Assembly: GCA_015179125.1 (NCBI GenBank) | Contig: WHVA01000356.1 | Location: 56,524-120,523 of the forward strand | DNA length: 64,000 nucleotides | Reading direction: 5' to 3' | Source of the DNA: Gautieria morchelliformis | Lineage: Eukaryota; Basidiomycota; Agaricomycetes; Gomphales; Gomphaceae | Shown: in pieces, positions 54,047 to 64,000 of the stretch | Position numbering within the stretch: position 1 is the first letter of the stretch | How the letters are laid out: each line of letters begins with the position of its first letter | Program-made: the position numbers and the translations under genes | Notes under the pieces: generated by a model | The model's database searches: none | Told to the model about the DNA's origin: nothing | What the model saw: only the letters and a program-made list of their open reading frames with translations

Positions 54047-54547
54047 ATGATCGAAGAAAAAAATCTCAGTATGCCCAAATCGGAAACTGAAGGTCACATG
54101 AAAAGCGTCAAACTTACGGGCATGAATTATGCTACCTGGGCAACTGAAATGCAGGAGAAACTCGTGACAGTAGACACATGGCAAATAGTCACCGAAGACC
54201 TCGAAAGGCCGATGGATGCAAGAGAAGCCGAGAAATGGCTCCTGAAGAGGGAAGAGGCCGCTGGCATCATACTTGAATCCCTCGCTCCGACACAATACGC
54301 CCACATCGAGAACATCATGGAAAATCCCATTGAAATGTGGAAAAAGCTAAAGAGTAGCAACCTCAATCGAAACACTGTCGCCACAGGAAACGAAAACCTG
54401 AAGCGACAAGCGTCCCTCATGTCACCAGCAGCAGCACCACCCGCGTCCAGAGAAAAATGGAATACTACAGCATGCACAGTATGCAGAAGACAAGGCCACT
54501 TGGCGGAAAAATGCCGGCTCGCTCACCCGTACCTCAAACCAACATGA
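54047..54547 (+). CDS. Copia-1 Gag
   Basis: 166 codons, starting just after the primer site. The N-terminal part (LTGMNYATWATEMQEKLVTV, then REAEKWLLKREEAAGIILES) is the UBN2/DUF4219-type copia Gag fold. One zinc knuckle, CTVCRRQGHLAEKC, lies near the end. It is short for a copia Gag (usually 200-300), and the frame stops at 54547 before the protease. Confidence 0.82.
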   Translation: MIEEKNLSMPKSETEGHMKSVKLTGMNYATWATEMQEKLVTVDTWQIVTEDLERPMDAREAEKWLLKREEAAGIILESLAPTQYAHIENIMENPIEMWKKLKSSNLNRNTVATGNENLKRQASLMSPAAAPPASREKWNTTACTVCRRQGHLAEKCRLAHPYLKPT

Positions 54548-54565
54548 AGAAATGAGGAAACACGA

Positions 54566-55117
54566 TTGCCAAGGAGGCAGAATGCGAAGCAAGTGAAAGA
54601 GAGCATGTCAGGTGGTACCACAGAGGAGCTCGCCAGAAATGCAAATCAACGACCCTTGTGCTCATCACCAACCAGCAGAGACGCCGACCTGTGTTGGAAC
54701 ACGGACACAGGGGCCACTAGCCACATGACCCCTCACCGTCATTGGCTACAGAATTATGAGCACTACAGAGTACCCATCCAGGCTGGCAATGAATGAAATA
54801 GTGTACTCAGCCAGGCGAGGACAGGTACTATTTTCTCCCATCATTGATGGGAAAGTGGTGCAAAGTATCTTGTTCTCGCAAGTTCTACACATACCTGCAC
54901 TACAGAACAACCGACTCGTGGTCCTCCACCTTACCACACACCATAACTTCACCATCTGCATTGTGAACAGCCGCATATCATTCATCCAGGATAACAAACT
55001 GCACTTCTGTGCCACAGTACGGAACGGGACGGGCTTCTTAACTGGGAACACAATCCCAAATCAAGAACTGGCTCTTACCACCTCTTCACCCATTGTAGAC
55101 CGACCATTATTGCACAG
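54566..55117 (+). pseudogene. Copia-1 protease and start of integrase, frameshifted
   Basis: LCWNTDTGATSHMTPHRHWL carries the D-T-G protease site. After about 54780 the frame shifts (MNEIVYSARRGQVLFSPI, VLHIPALQNNRLVVLHLT). The integrase-leading segment ends DRPLLH at the LTR insertion. Confidence 0.8.
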
Positions 55118-56250
55118 TGTTACGTATCGAGATTTCCGCTAAGTCGGGACTGGAAAGGACAGCGGCTTCAACTTATGGGTTGCGCCCCCAATGAACTATC
55201 GTCCTAAGTATTTCGGAACTGAGTCGGAAGTCGGAAAGTACTGAACCAAAGGTTGGTCGGAACTTGAGTCGGAACTGAGGCGGAAGGCGGAAGACGGAAA
55301 GCAGAGGGAGAGACTGAGATCTTGCTAGACTCGCTGTGCTAAGAACAGGAGATGGAGCGAAGGAAATCAAGTATCGAAGGTGATTATCTGATTGCAGAAT
55401 AGCAGACATACATGAGGGGGTTTTTATACAAAACGCAGAACAACAAGTAATGGTATGGTACTAAGCAAATTCCGGAGGAAGCGGAAGTCGAGTAGAATGT
55501 GTGGGAACTAACTATTGGGAACAATGGGACTACAAGGGGGTTCAGGGTAAGGTAGAACAATGGCAAAGAACAAGGTGTCAGGGGGCACCCTGTTTTCCAT
55601 TTCCAGTTCCGACTCCATTTCCGACTCCGCTTCCGGTTCCGATTCCATCTCCGCCTCCGCTTTCGGAAATGATTCCGCTTCTGGGAGAACTTCCACCAGT
55701 TCTGTTCGCCTTGCCAGTTCCACTCCAATTTCCGACTTCCACTCTCGGAACAGTGTCAGAAATCAAGCGACTCGCGTATTAGGTGGCATCAAGGGTCGAT
55801 CAAGGGTCAGGGAGATGCAGGGTTGATGGTGGGTGCCAAGTGTTGTCCCTGGCTGCGCAGCGTAGTATAATATGGGCTCGCTGACATTGGGGGTCCTTAG
55901 CCTTTCTCTTCGGATTTCCCCTTGTCAGGTGAGAATTCCCCCTCTTGTATACTCTGTCCATTTATACAGACTTCGGATTTCCCCTTGTCAGTTGTGTGGT
56001 AGTGTGATCTCAACAACTAGCCAGGGTTGCCCTTACACAAGGGGTCGGGAAAACATATCTGACAACGAACTACAAGGGTGACCGGATATATGGTTTTGAT
56101 GAACGATGAAGCGGGTCCGGTGGGTCCGAGTAATAGAGTCGAAAGAACAAGGGAATAGAACAATGGGCGGAATGTCGGAAATATCGGAGGGGCGGAAGGT
56201 GTGGCGGAACTGAGGGTCGGAAGTCGGAAATGAACGGTCGTAACACACAG
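55113..56250 (+). repeat. Family-B solo LTR inserted in Copia-1
   Basis: 55118-56245, TGTTACG...CGTAACA, with CACAG at 55113-55117 and 56246-56250. It is interrupted by a Gypsy-1-family solo LTR. Without that insert it is about 660 bp. Confidence 0.92.
55571..56042 (-). repeat. Gypsy-1-family solo LTR nested in the family-B LTR
   Basis: 55576-56037 (462 bp), opposite + strand orientation to 33879-34352. Flanked by CAAGG at 55571-55575 and 56038-56042. Confidence 0.94.
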
Positions 56251-57724
56251 GCAACTAGCACACATTGGACAGGCATGGCTGGAGAAGCTTTTAGAGAGTG
56301 GCATGGTCGACAGAATACACTTAAATTCAGATGCGACCATTCCCCATATCTGCAAACCATGTATTGCTGCGAAGCAACACCGCAACCCATTTCCAAAGAG
56401 GAGTGATAGCCGAGCATCCAACCCGCTCGATCTCATTGTCTCAGACATACACGGGCCTCTCCCAGTCCGCACACCATCAGGATACCGATACTGGATCACT
56501 TTCACAGATGATTGCACAAGGTACAGGACTGTTTATCTCCTGAAGACAAAGGATGAGGCATTCGATGCCTACCGAGCCTTCGAAGCACTAGCGGAAAACC
56601 AGTTAAACTTGAGAGTGAAGCATTTCAGAGACGACAAAAGCGGGGAATATGTAGGTCATAAGTGGGACCAGCATTTCCAGCACCGAGGTATACTTCACAA
56701 ACATACTAGGAAGGGCACACCACAGCCAAACGGGATCTCAGAATGGAACAATTGAACCCTCATTGAAGGGACGGTCGCACTACTACAGCAAGCCCATCTA
56801 CCAGCGTCGATGTGGGGAGAAGCCCTGAAAATATTGGTTCAGATCGTCAACGCCACTCCAACCTCTGCACTTGTAGACAAAACCCCATATGAGGCCTGGT
56901 TTGGCTACAAACCAAGCCTCGGGATGCTATGTACTTTTGGATGCACTGCCTATGTCCACGTGCAAAAGGATGAGAGAACAGGACTGCAACCCAGATCTCG
57001 CAAATGCATTTACCTTGGTTTTGAGGACGGTAATAAGGGTTGGTGCTGCTTGGACCCTATCACAAAACATATCCTCATATCTCGAGATGTCATCTTTGAT
57101 GAATCCGAATTCCCAGGCCTCACCACGACTAGAAATGCCATTGAATCATCTCTACCACCCACTTTACTTCCCAACCAGATTGCAGCTCCACCAGAAAGAC
57201 AGCCAGACCAAGATGCTGAACTCCCTGTGAATCCCGGCCCACAGGCTGAACCCGACCCTCCAGCCGCTCCAAATCCTCCTCCAGCCATCCCTGACCCTCC
57301 AGCTGACCCTGACCCACCAGCCGACCCTGTCACACCACCCCACCACTCCAGTAGGACAACCGCCCGCATCGATTACCGTCACCTCCACGACCCCTTCCTC
57401 CGACCTCGACCCCCTCCCGATCATGACGAGCCAAGCCCTGAGGGGGGTGCAGCAGCCAACGCTTCAGCCATTCAGGCCCTAGAATTCATCTATGATGGAT
57501 CAGACACCACTGATACAAACATGATTTCACCGTGCATTATCAGAGCGGCACTGAATGCGACAATAAAAGATGACCGTGTACCTAAAACATTCGTCGAAGC
57601 AATGCGACACTCTGATGCGCCAATGTGGAAGAACTCAACAGATGCAGAAATCCAAGCCCTCCTGGACAATGGGACATGGGAACTGGTGACCCCCTTTCGA
57701 TCTGAGACACGCGTATTTGTATGA
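56246..57724 (+). pseudogene. Copia-1 integrase and first part of reverse transcriptase
   Basis: Integrase core: NPLDLIVSDIHGPLPVRTPS (first Asp), VKHFRDDKSGEYVGHKW (second Asp) and QPNGISEWNN (Glu). A TGA at about 56754-56756 follows, where RTL would be expected (CGA to TGA). Downstream are GYKPSLGMLCTFGCTAYVHV, RKCIYLGFEDGNKGWCCLDP and DVIFDESEFP, a proline-rich linker and the RT lead-in FVEAMRHSDAPMWKNSTDAE. It ends at 57724 by truncation. Not functional. Confidence 0.88.
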
Positions 57725-57839
57725 GCGTATGTACAATAGTGTAGTCTTCCCAGTGTGTTTTCGCTGCCACTGGGAAGTGAGTACCTAACCTGTATAACGA
57801 GAGCAAAGCTAACTAGCTTGTAGCTTACATTTGTCTTTA
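57702..57839 (+). repeat. Possible short LTR of Copia-2
   Basis: Lies between the point where Copia-1 RT breaks off and the Copia-2 primer site. Contains the inverted pair CTTCCCAGTG / CACTGGGAAG. The borders are a guess. Confidence 0.35.
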
Positions 57840-58608
57840 GGTTATGGGCCCCGGCCCTACCTTCTGAACGCAAGAATCCACTGTAACAATGCCAGCTACA
57901 CCTCTTGATAAAATGAACAATTACCAGTCAAGTACTGGTACTGCCTACTCTGTGTTCCCAAAGTTTCACCATGATAATTACTTTTCATGGAGCACAAGTA
58001 TGGAGTCAATGTTGCAATCCCTCAACCAGTGGGAGGTTGTGATGGGAAGAGTCCCCAGTCTGATACGTGCTGACTCGAAAGCTCCTACGGAAGAGGAGCT
58101 GGAGCTAGAAGAAGCTTGGACGCTCCGGATGGAGCGTGCGTACACAGAAATTGATCTGCGTCTTGAAGAACAGCAACGGACGGCGATTCGTGATAATCGC
58201 GACCCATGCTTGGCCTGGAACACACTGCATACGGTGTATGGCAATCGTTTAGCAAATACGAGAGTGTCGCTGCTCAGAGAAATCACTCACATTCATTATG
58301 ACGGTTCCGGTATCATGGAGCATAAAGCCAGGATGGACTCATTACGTTTGAGGCTCATAGAAGCTGGCCATCCCGTTCCGGAGCCGCTCTATCTTAGCTT
58401 CTTTCTCAACACACTCCTGGAGGAGTTTGACACAGTTACCAATACCATCGACTGGGATCATGACACGGTGGCGGAATTGGTTGGTAATCTGCGTCAGGTG
58501 GAGATAAGGAAGGGTTTGCGCACCGGGGCAGAGGGCTCAGCGTTTGCTATAGCAAAGAAGAACCAACAAAAGCCCGGAATGACCTCAACTTCGACCTCGC
58601 AGGGGGCC
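57840..58608 (+). mobile_element. Copia-2 fragment: primer site and Gag
   Basis: GGTTATGGGCCCC at 57840 repeats the half-tRNA(iMet) primer site of Copia-1. Gag follows at 57889. Gypsy-2 cuts the element at 58609. Confidence 0.75.
57889..58608 (+). pseudogene. Copia-2 Gag, truncated by Gypsy-2
   Basis: 240 codons from ATG. UBN2-type Gag: FPKFHHDNYFSWSTSMESML, then WNTLHTVYGNRLANTRVSLL and FLNTLLEEFDTVTNTIDWDH. The zinc knuckle would follow but is cut off at 58608. The frame continues only into the inserted LTR. Unrelated in detail to Copia-1 Gag, so a second family. Confidence 0.85.
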
Positions 58609-59189
58609 TGTAAGGACCCGGCCTTTGGCCGGCTACTTACCGGTAGAACCTTCTTCCGAGCCCGAGCCTTGTGATATTCATGCCCGAGTACATATGATAC
58701 TTATCCGTGCCCGAGCCCGATCCCGAGCTTGAACTCATATCCGACCTTGATCCCATGCCCGTATCCCCGTAGTTACTGATTCCGCTCCATCACGCATCAT
58801 TCGTATATTACCTCGCCCTGACCTCGGTCTCCTGACCCCGCCCTGACCTCCACTAATCCGTTCGCCCCTGACTTGCACCTCGTCCGTATATAACCCCCTT
58901 GTATGCATTCCTACTCCTCAGTCTGAAAATCAACTATCGTGTCCCTTCGATCCCTAGCTAGTTTCTACGCCTCGCCTCTTAAGCTAGAACCTCGCCTCTT
59001 ATTCGTTTACCTCCGAAGTTGGGACTCGTGCGTAGGGTCGGCGCAGCACATAAGCTGAAGCCAAGTCCCTCTCCGACTTCCCCATCCAAACCTCGCCCTG
59101 TAACCTCGGACCTTGACTCGGGTTTCGTCCCCGACCTCGGTCAACCTTACGACGGATCGTATCGTAACAGTATTTTCAGACTGCTTACA
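58609..59189 (+). repeat. Gypsy-2 5' LTR
   Basis: TGTAAGGACC ... CTGCTTACA, 581 bp with inverted TGTAAG/CTTACA ends. Contains TATATAA near 58890. Confidence 0.8.
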
Positions 59190-59213
59190 CCCTACGTATC
59201 CCTTTTCTTCACG

Positions 59214-60446
59214 ATGTCCATGATAACTCGTTCTCGCACCCTTCGGGGTATCTCAGAACAGCGACGTTTCTCGGAAGCCCCCGATGACTCACCCCCGTCC
59301 CCGGGGATACCCCTCGCAGACCCCGCCGAGCCTAGTAACAAAGGCAAAGGTAGGGCTAACCTCGGTGACCCTTCAGGTGATCCAGGTGATGGCTCTAGAA
59401 GTTCTGACAACGATCGGGACCTCCCCAACCTTCCGCCCGAGGACCTCGGTGACCTCGAGGACAACGAGCTTATGCGTCGAGTGTTCATCAAACTCGCGAA
59501 ACCTCGCGAATCCGAAGCACGAGCCAAGGTCAAGGAACCGGATAGTTATGACGGTACTGACCAAGCCAAGCTTCGCACTTTCTTCCTTCAATGTGTACTC
59601 AACTTCAGAGATCGCCCCACCGCGTTCAAGACTGGGGCCTCAAAGGTGCAGTATGCTATTTCTTACCTGTCCGGCTCGGCTCTGCAATATTTCGAGCCGG
59701 CGATCCTCGGCGAAGTCCAACCTGAGCCAAATTGGCTCGAGGACTGGGACAGCTTCAAGGCCGAGCTCGAGCTTAACTTCGGCCCATACGACAACGCGGC
59801 CCAAGCCGAGATTGACCTCGAGAAGATCGTTATGAAAGAGCACCACAAGGCCGCGCGATTCTTTATCGACTTCGCCCGAGCTTCGACTCGGACTCAGTGG
59901 AACGACGCGGCCCTCCGACACTTTGCCTACAAGGGCTTGGCCAAACGGATCAAGGACGACTTACTTCACTTCCCTCGATTCCGCAGCCTCGCCGAGCTTA
60001 GGAACTTCGCGCTGGAATGCGATAGCCGTTACTGGGAGCGAAAGGAATACGACGCCATGATCAATGGTCGTAGCTCCCAGCCTGCACGCACCACTAATCA
60101 GTCCAGTAGCAATGCCACTAACAACCACCAGTCTTCCAGTGGTTCCAATAACAATAGGAACCGCAACAAGACTAACAACAGCGGCAAGGGTTCCAACAAC
60201 AACAACTCTTCGAACAACAAGAGCCAGCCCGACATTTCGAGCAAACTCGGGAAGGATGGCAAACTGCTTCCCGAGGAGCGCCAACGTCGGGTCGACCAAG
60301 GACTTTGTCTGCTTTGCGGCACCAAAGGTCACGTCGTCAAGGACTGCCCGAAGAACAAGTCTACCAATAGTAGCGGTTCTAAAGGTCGGGCAACGAAGAC
60401 CCCTAACGAGGGGACTTCAGCCTCCATTACGGAGGTGAAAAAATAG
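59214..60446 (+). CDS. Gypsy-2 Gag
   Basis: 410 codons from MSMITRSRTLRGISEQRRFS, 24 bases after the LTR. The Gag core is AKLRTFFLQCVLNFRDRPTA, NWLEDWDSFKAELELNFGPY and FFIDFARASTRTQWNDAALR. An Asn/Ser-rich linker (NNHQSSSGSNNNRNRNKTNN) is followed by one zinc knuckle CLLCGTKGHVVKDC. The frame is intact. The longer open frame from 59019 reads through the LTR and is not the natural start. Confidence 0.9.
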   Translation: MSMITRSRTLRGISEQRRFSEAPDDSPPSPGIPLADPAEPSNKGKGRANLGDPSGDPGDGSRSSDNDRDLPNLPPEDLGDLEDNELMRRVFIKLAKPRESEARAKVKEPDSYDGTDQAKLRTFFLQCVLNFRDRPTAFKTGASKVQYAISYLSGSALQYFEPAILGEVQPEPNWLEDWDSFKAELELNFGPYDNAAQAEIDLEKIVMKEHHKAARFFIDFARASTRTQWNDAALRHFAYKGLAKRIKDDLLHFPRFRSLAELRNFALECDSRYWERKEYDAMINGRSSQPARTTNQSSSNATNNHQSSSGSNNNRNRNKTNNSGKGSNNNNSSNNKSQPDISSKLGKDGKLLPEERQRRVDQGLCLLCGTKGHVVKDCPKNKSTNSSGSKGRATKTPNEGTSASITEVKK

Positions 60447-60496
60447 GTAGCAACCTCGGAACCACACGATCCGAGGATTGCGGTAACCTCACCCGT

Positions 60497-61545
60497 GTGC
60501 TCAGACTCAGCGCCGCTTCTCATTCATTGTCCAAAGATTCCCTTAATGTAGATCTAACCTCGCCTTCGCTGCCCAACGTCGCTTTTGTTGCATTAGTTGA
60601 CTGCGGGTCCTCAGACTGTTTTATTGAATCCAGATTTGTCCAGAAGTACTCCATGCCTGCTTATCCTGTCTCTCCTATACCCTTGAAACTATTTGACGGT
60701 AGTACTAACACTACCATTACCCAAGCTCTAGACCTCTGCATTTGCTTTCCGACCGGCGAACAACAATGGGTTACCTTCTACGTAACCTCGCTCGACTCAA
60801 GTTGCTCGATGGTACTTGGCCACAACTGGCTCACCCGCTACAATCCGTTGATTGACTGGGTATTGGGCAGTATTACTTTCAAGACCATCGACCTAACAAC
60901 GACTCCAGCGACCCCGGCGACGTCAGCCCGCTCAGCTTCGGCTACGACTTCGACCTCGCCTACGGCATCTTCGCCCCCGCCTCCGACCTCGCTTCCGAAG
61001 TTGCAAGCACCCCTCGTTTCCCTAATCAATGCACCCGCTTTCATGCGCGCATCTAGATTGGAAGGGTCCGAAGTGTTTCAGCTCAATTTGGCTTCGCCTG
61101 AGCTCCTCGCCAGAGGGGCAACATCGGGAGGAAGCTCTTCCGAGCTTCCTGAGAACGTTAAGAAACATGTTCCCGAAGTATATCACGAATTTGCAGATGT
61201 GTTCAGCAAAGCACGCGCTGACACTCTAGCTCCCCACCGACCTCACGATATCAAAATCAACCTCGAAGAAGGGACCTCGCCACCAATCGGTCCCATCTAC
61301 TCTCTCTCAGCTTCCGAACTCAAAGCACTTCGCGAGTTCATCGACGAGCATTTAAACATCGGTTTCATCCGACCTTCACGCTCGCCTCATGGTGCACCGG
61401 TATTGTTCGTTCGCAAAAAAGATGGCTCACTTCGGTTGTGTGTCGACTTCCGAGGTTTGAACAAAATCTCAAAAAAAGATCGGTATCCATTGCCATTGAT
61501 TGCTGACTTACTTGATGCTCCAAAGAATGCTCGCATCTATAAAGA
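60497..61545 (+). pseudogene. Gypsy-2 Pol part 1: protease and RT fingers
   Basis: Protease with FVALVDCGSSDCFIESRF and SMVLGHNWLTRYNPLIDW (D-C-G triad, as in Gypsy-1). RT starts FIRPSRSPHGAPVLFVRKKD and CVDFRGLNKISKKDRYPLPL. Near 61543 one extra A shifts the frame (IYKEN stop instead of KIDLRHAYH). Confidence 0.88.
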
Positions 61546-62582
61546 AAATTGACCTTCGTCACGCTTACCACCTCGTACGGGTGGCCGAGGGTGACGAATG
61601 GAAAACCGCCTTCAGGACTCGCTATGGGTCTTTTGAATGGTTGGTTATGCCATTTGGTCTCACTAATGGCCCTGCTGCCTTCCAGAGATTCATGAACGAG
61701 GTGTTCGCCGACCTTTTGGACGTTTGTGTGGTGGTATACTTGGATGACATTCTAATCTACTCCAGTGACCCCTCCAAACATGTTGAACATGTCAAGGAAG
61801 TCTTGCAACGACTACGACTCAACAACCTCTTCGCCAAAGAAGACAAATGCGAGTTCCATCGCGACTCGGTTGAATTCCTCGGCTACATACTCTCTCCCGA
61901 GGGCCTCACTATGGCGGATGACAAGGTAAAGGTCATTCAAGACTGGCCTGAACCTCGCAAAGTTCGCGACATCCAATCCTTCCTCGGCTTCGCCAACTTC
62001 TACCGACGTTTCATTCACAACTACTCCGACATCACCATTCCTCTCACCCGACTTACCCGCAAGGGTACCCCTTGGAATTTTTCCGAGGATTGTCGACGGG
62101 CTTTCAACCTGTTGAAGAGGGCGTTCACTACCGCCCCTATCCTTACTCACTGGATTCCTGACCTTCCACTGATCGTAGAGACTGATGCATCAGATTATGC
62201 CTTAGCGGCAATCTTATCTCTACAAACCTCGGAAGGCGAACTTCATCCCATCGCTTTCCACTCCCGCACATTCACCTCTACCGAGCTCAACTACGATGTT
62301 CACGACAAGGAGCTCCTCGCCATTTTTGAAGCCTTTCAACGCTGGCGACACTACCTAGAGGGCTCAGGCGAACCAGTTGACGTTATCACCGATCACAAGA
62401 ACCTCGAATACTTTTCAACTACGAAGCTCTTGACCCGTCGACAAGCCCGGTGGTCGGAATACCTTTCCCAGTTCAACCTCGCCATACGCTTCCGACCTGG
62501 TCGCCTCGGAACGAAGCCTGACTCTCTCACTAGACGATGGGACGTCTACCTTAAAGAGGGAATAGCGACTATGCCACCATAA
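61545..62582 (+). pseudogene. Gypsy-2 Pol part 2: RT palm and RNase H
   Basis: KIDLRHAYHLVRVAEGDEWK, FGLTNGPAAFQRFMNEVF and the catalytic VVVYLDDILIYS. RNase H follows with VETDASDYALAAIL and VITDHKNLEYFST. Frameshift near 62555; the expected continuation DYATINPQNLRPVF is in another frame. Confidence 0.9.
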
Positions 62583-64000
62583 ACCCGCAGAACCTACGGC
62601 CAGTGTTTACTCAGCACCAGCTGGCATCGTCCCTTAGAGCTACTAACCTCGCTCCCATCGTACTCCGAGCCGCTTCACTGCTTGATACCGAGCAGATCCG
62701 AGCTGACATACTAGCAAACCTCCCCTCGGACCCCATAGCCAAGTCGCACCTCGGCTTGGTTAATGACCCGAGGTGGACCACAGACCCCGAGGGATTTCTC
62801 AAACTTGACAACCGAACCTATGTTCCAGCGGCCCAAGACCTTCGACTTCGCATCCTGCAATACAAGCACGATCACATCCTCTCGGGACACTTCGGGGTCA
62901 ACAAGACCTTGGAGCTGATCCGACGAGACTATACTTGGCCGGGGATTAGACCCTTTGTCAAGGATTATTGCAAGACGTGTACCACTTGTATGCGAAGCAA
63001 GCCACAACGTCACAAACCCTATGGTCTCCTCAAGCAACTTCCTGTTCCCGAGAAACCTTGGAATTCCATCTCTAATGGATTTCATTGGAGCAACTCCCCC
63101 CTTCATCCGAGTTCACCTCCATCCTAGTGATTGTTGACCGCTTCACTAAGCAGGTTATCTTCATTCCAACCACAGACAAGATAACCTCGCAAGAGCTCGC
63201 TCACCTCTCGTTCTTCATGTCTTTTCAAAGCATGGAGTCCCCTCGCACGTCACCTCGGACAGGGGTTCCGAGTTTGTTTCGCACTTCTGGCGTTCCCTAG
63301 GGAAAGCTTTGGACATGCGGTTGCATTCACCTCGGGATATCATCCCGAGGGTGACGGTCAGACCGAGCGTGCTAACCAAACTTTGGAACAGTACCTCAGG
63401 ATCTATTGCAACTATCAGCAGTCCAATTGGGCTTCGCTCCTTCCCCTAGCCGAGTTCGCCTACAACAACGCGCCTAGCGCAACCACCGGCTCTCCCCATT
63501 CTTTGCCAATAAAGGCTACCATCCGAACCTCGCAGTTCACCCCGAGCGCGACCTCGCCTCGGCACGAGCCCGAGACTTCGTGGTTGACCTGGACGAGCTT
63601 CACCAAGAACTTCGCCGCGCCATCCTCGAGGCTCAGAAAACTTACCAAGCCTCGGCCGATGTTCGTCGCAAGCCCGCTCCTGATTTCCAAGTAGGATCCC
63701 TCGCCTTTTGTAAGGCACAGTACTTTCGAACAACTCGGCCTACCAAGAAGCTCGCCGAGAAGTTCTTGGGTCCTTTTGAGATCATTTCCCGAGCGGGTAC
63801 TCACTCCTTCACCCTTCGACTTCCAGAACACATGCATTCAGTCCATCCGGTCTTCCACGTATCTATGCTCGAACCAGCCTCGCCCAACACCATACCAAAC
63901 CGAGTTCAGCCGCCTCCGCCCCCAGTCGTTATCGACGGCGAACCCGAGTTCGAGGTTTCCGAAATCCTCGACTCGAAGATCGATAATAGACGCAAGAGCT
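62560..64000 (+). pseudogene. Gypsy-2 Pol part 3: integrase and start of chromodomain, several frameshifts
   Basis: Zinc site HDHILSGHFGVNKTLELIRR ... CKTCTTCMRSKPQ (62865-63005). Then the integrase core in shifting frames: FTSILVIVDRFTKQVIFIPT (63110), the SDRGSEF region (63258), [13 protein letters not shown]-like (63340). GPF motif FLGPFEIISRAGT (63760). At the edge GEPEFEVSEILDSKIDNR begins a chromodomain. At least four indels since 62555. Confidence 0.85.

Larger units (their letters stand above)
54027..57701 (+). mobile_element. Copia-1: internal part of a Ty1/copia element, interrupted and 3'-truncated
   Basis: It begins with the primer site GGTTATGGGCCCC and continues with gag, protease, integrase and the first codons of reverse transcriptase. 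Near 57700 it is cut by the LTR-like start of Copia-2. A family-B solo LTR is inserted at 55118-56245. The 5' LTR end should be the bases before 54027 (GCATGCAACA), but I could not find its start. Confidence 0.75.
58609..64000 (+). mobile_element. Gypsy-2: chromodomain-type Ty3/gypsy element, right end outside the window
   Basis: 5' LTR at 58609-59189, gag, then pol through integrase and the start of a chromodomain at the window edge. Several frameshifts in pol. Inserted into Copia-2 gag. The words CCTCG/ACCTCG are strongly enriched throughout. Confidence 0.9.

Noticed and set aside
57010-57424. Glycine-rich minus-strand protein
   Set aside because: Antisense of the proline-rich linker in Copia-1 pol.

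Overview
The window looks like a transposon-choked, probably subtelomeric or otherwise heterochromatic, stretch of a filamentous basidiomycete genome, most likely an Agaricomycete. The reasons are many 45-65 nt GT-AG introns, chromodomain Ty3/gypsy and copia elements, Helitrons with Rep/Pif1 proteins, Tc1-type transposons with spliced transposases, and a gene resembling the DUF6532 proteins of mushrooms. I see no bacterial-style operons, rRNA or convincing tRNA. Almost nothing is a plain host gene in a host setting.

The backbone is a head-to-tail series of Helitrons on the + strand. Six Helitron 3' ends (short hairpin, then CTAG followed by T) lie at 4064, 19302, 34796, 40684, 45856 and 52211. 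The first five are followed with no spacer by a sequence that behaves as the 5' end of the next element (T[T/C]..., a GGTTGTGGG block, a GC-rich palindrome, GGTCACGTGACC, then in several copies a TATA box and a splice donor). I name them H1 (1-4064, Rep/helicase gene, broken by a frameshift), H2 (4065-19302), H3 (19303-34796), H4 (34797-40684), H5 (40685-42037 and 42038-45856) and H6 (45857-46009 and 46010-52211). The internal membership of H2, H3 and H6 is inference.

Between their 5' and 3' parts these elements hold foreign cargo. H2 holds an apparently intact six-exon gene for a 900-residue fusion of a HAD-like domain and a CK1-like kinase, plus unidentified gene fragments, an inverted LTR-like pair and a LINE 3' end. 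H3 holds a chimera of a syntaxin fragment and a TOM1/HUWE1-type E3 ligase fragment, later split by a 6.2-kb chromodomain gypsy element with seemingly identical LTRs and a 5-bp target duplication. H3 also holds a hAT-type MITE and a Tc1-like transposase. H4 contains a 4.2-kb Tc1-like transposon with ~550-bp inverted repeats and two passenger genes. H6 carries the DUF6532-like gene with a 36-residue repeat. H4 and the tail of H3 share a 17-bp minisatellite. H5 and H6 share an 18-bp minisatellite and long arrays of exon-like units.

From 52.4 kb to the right edge lie LTR elements: a candidate long solo LTR, a copia element with a half-tRNA(iMet)-type primer site, interrupted by a solo LTR that itself holds a second solo LTR, a second copia fragment, and a ty3/gypsy element that runs off the window with several frameshifts. 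Two gypsy families each show their own strikingly over-represented short word (TTCCG/CGGAA and CCTCG), in coding and non-coding parts alike.
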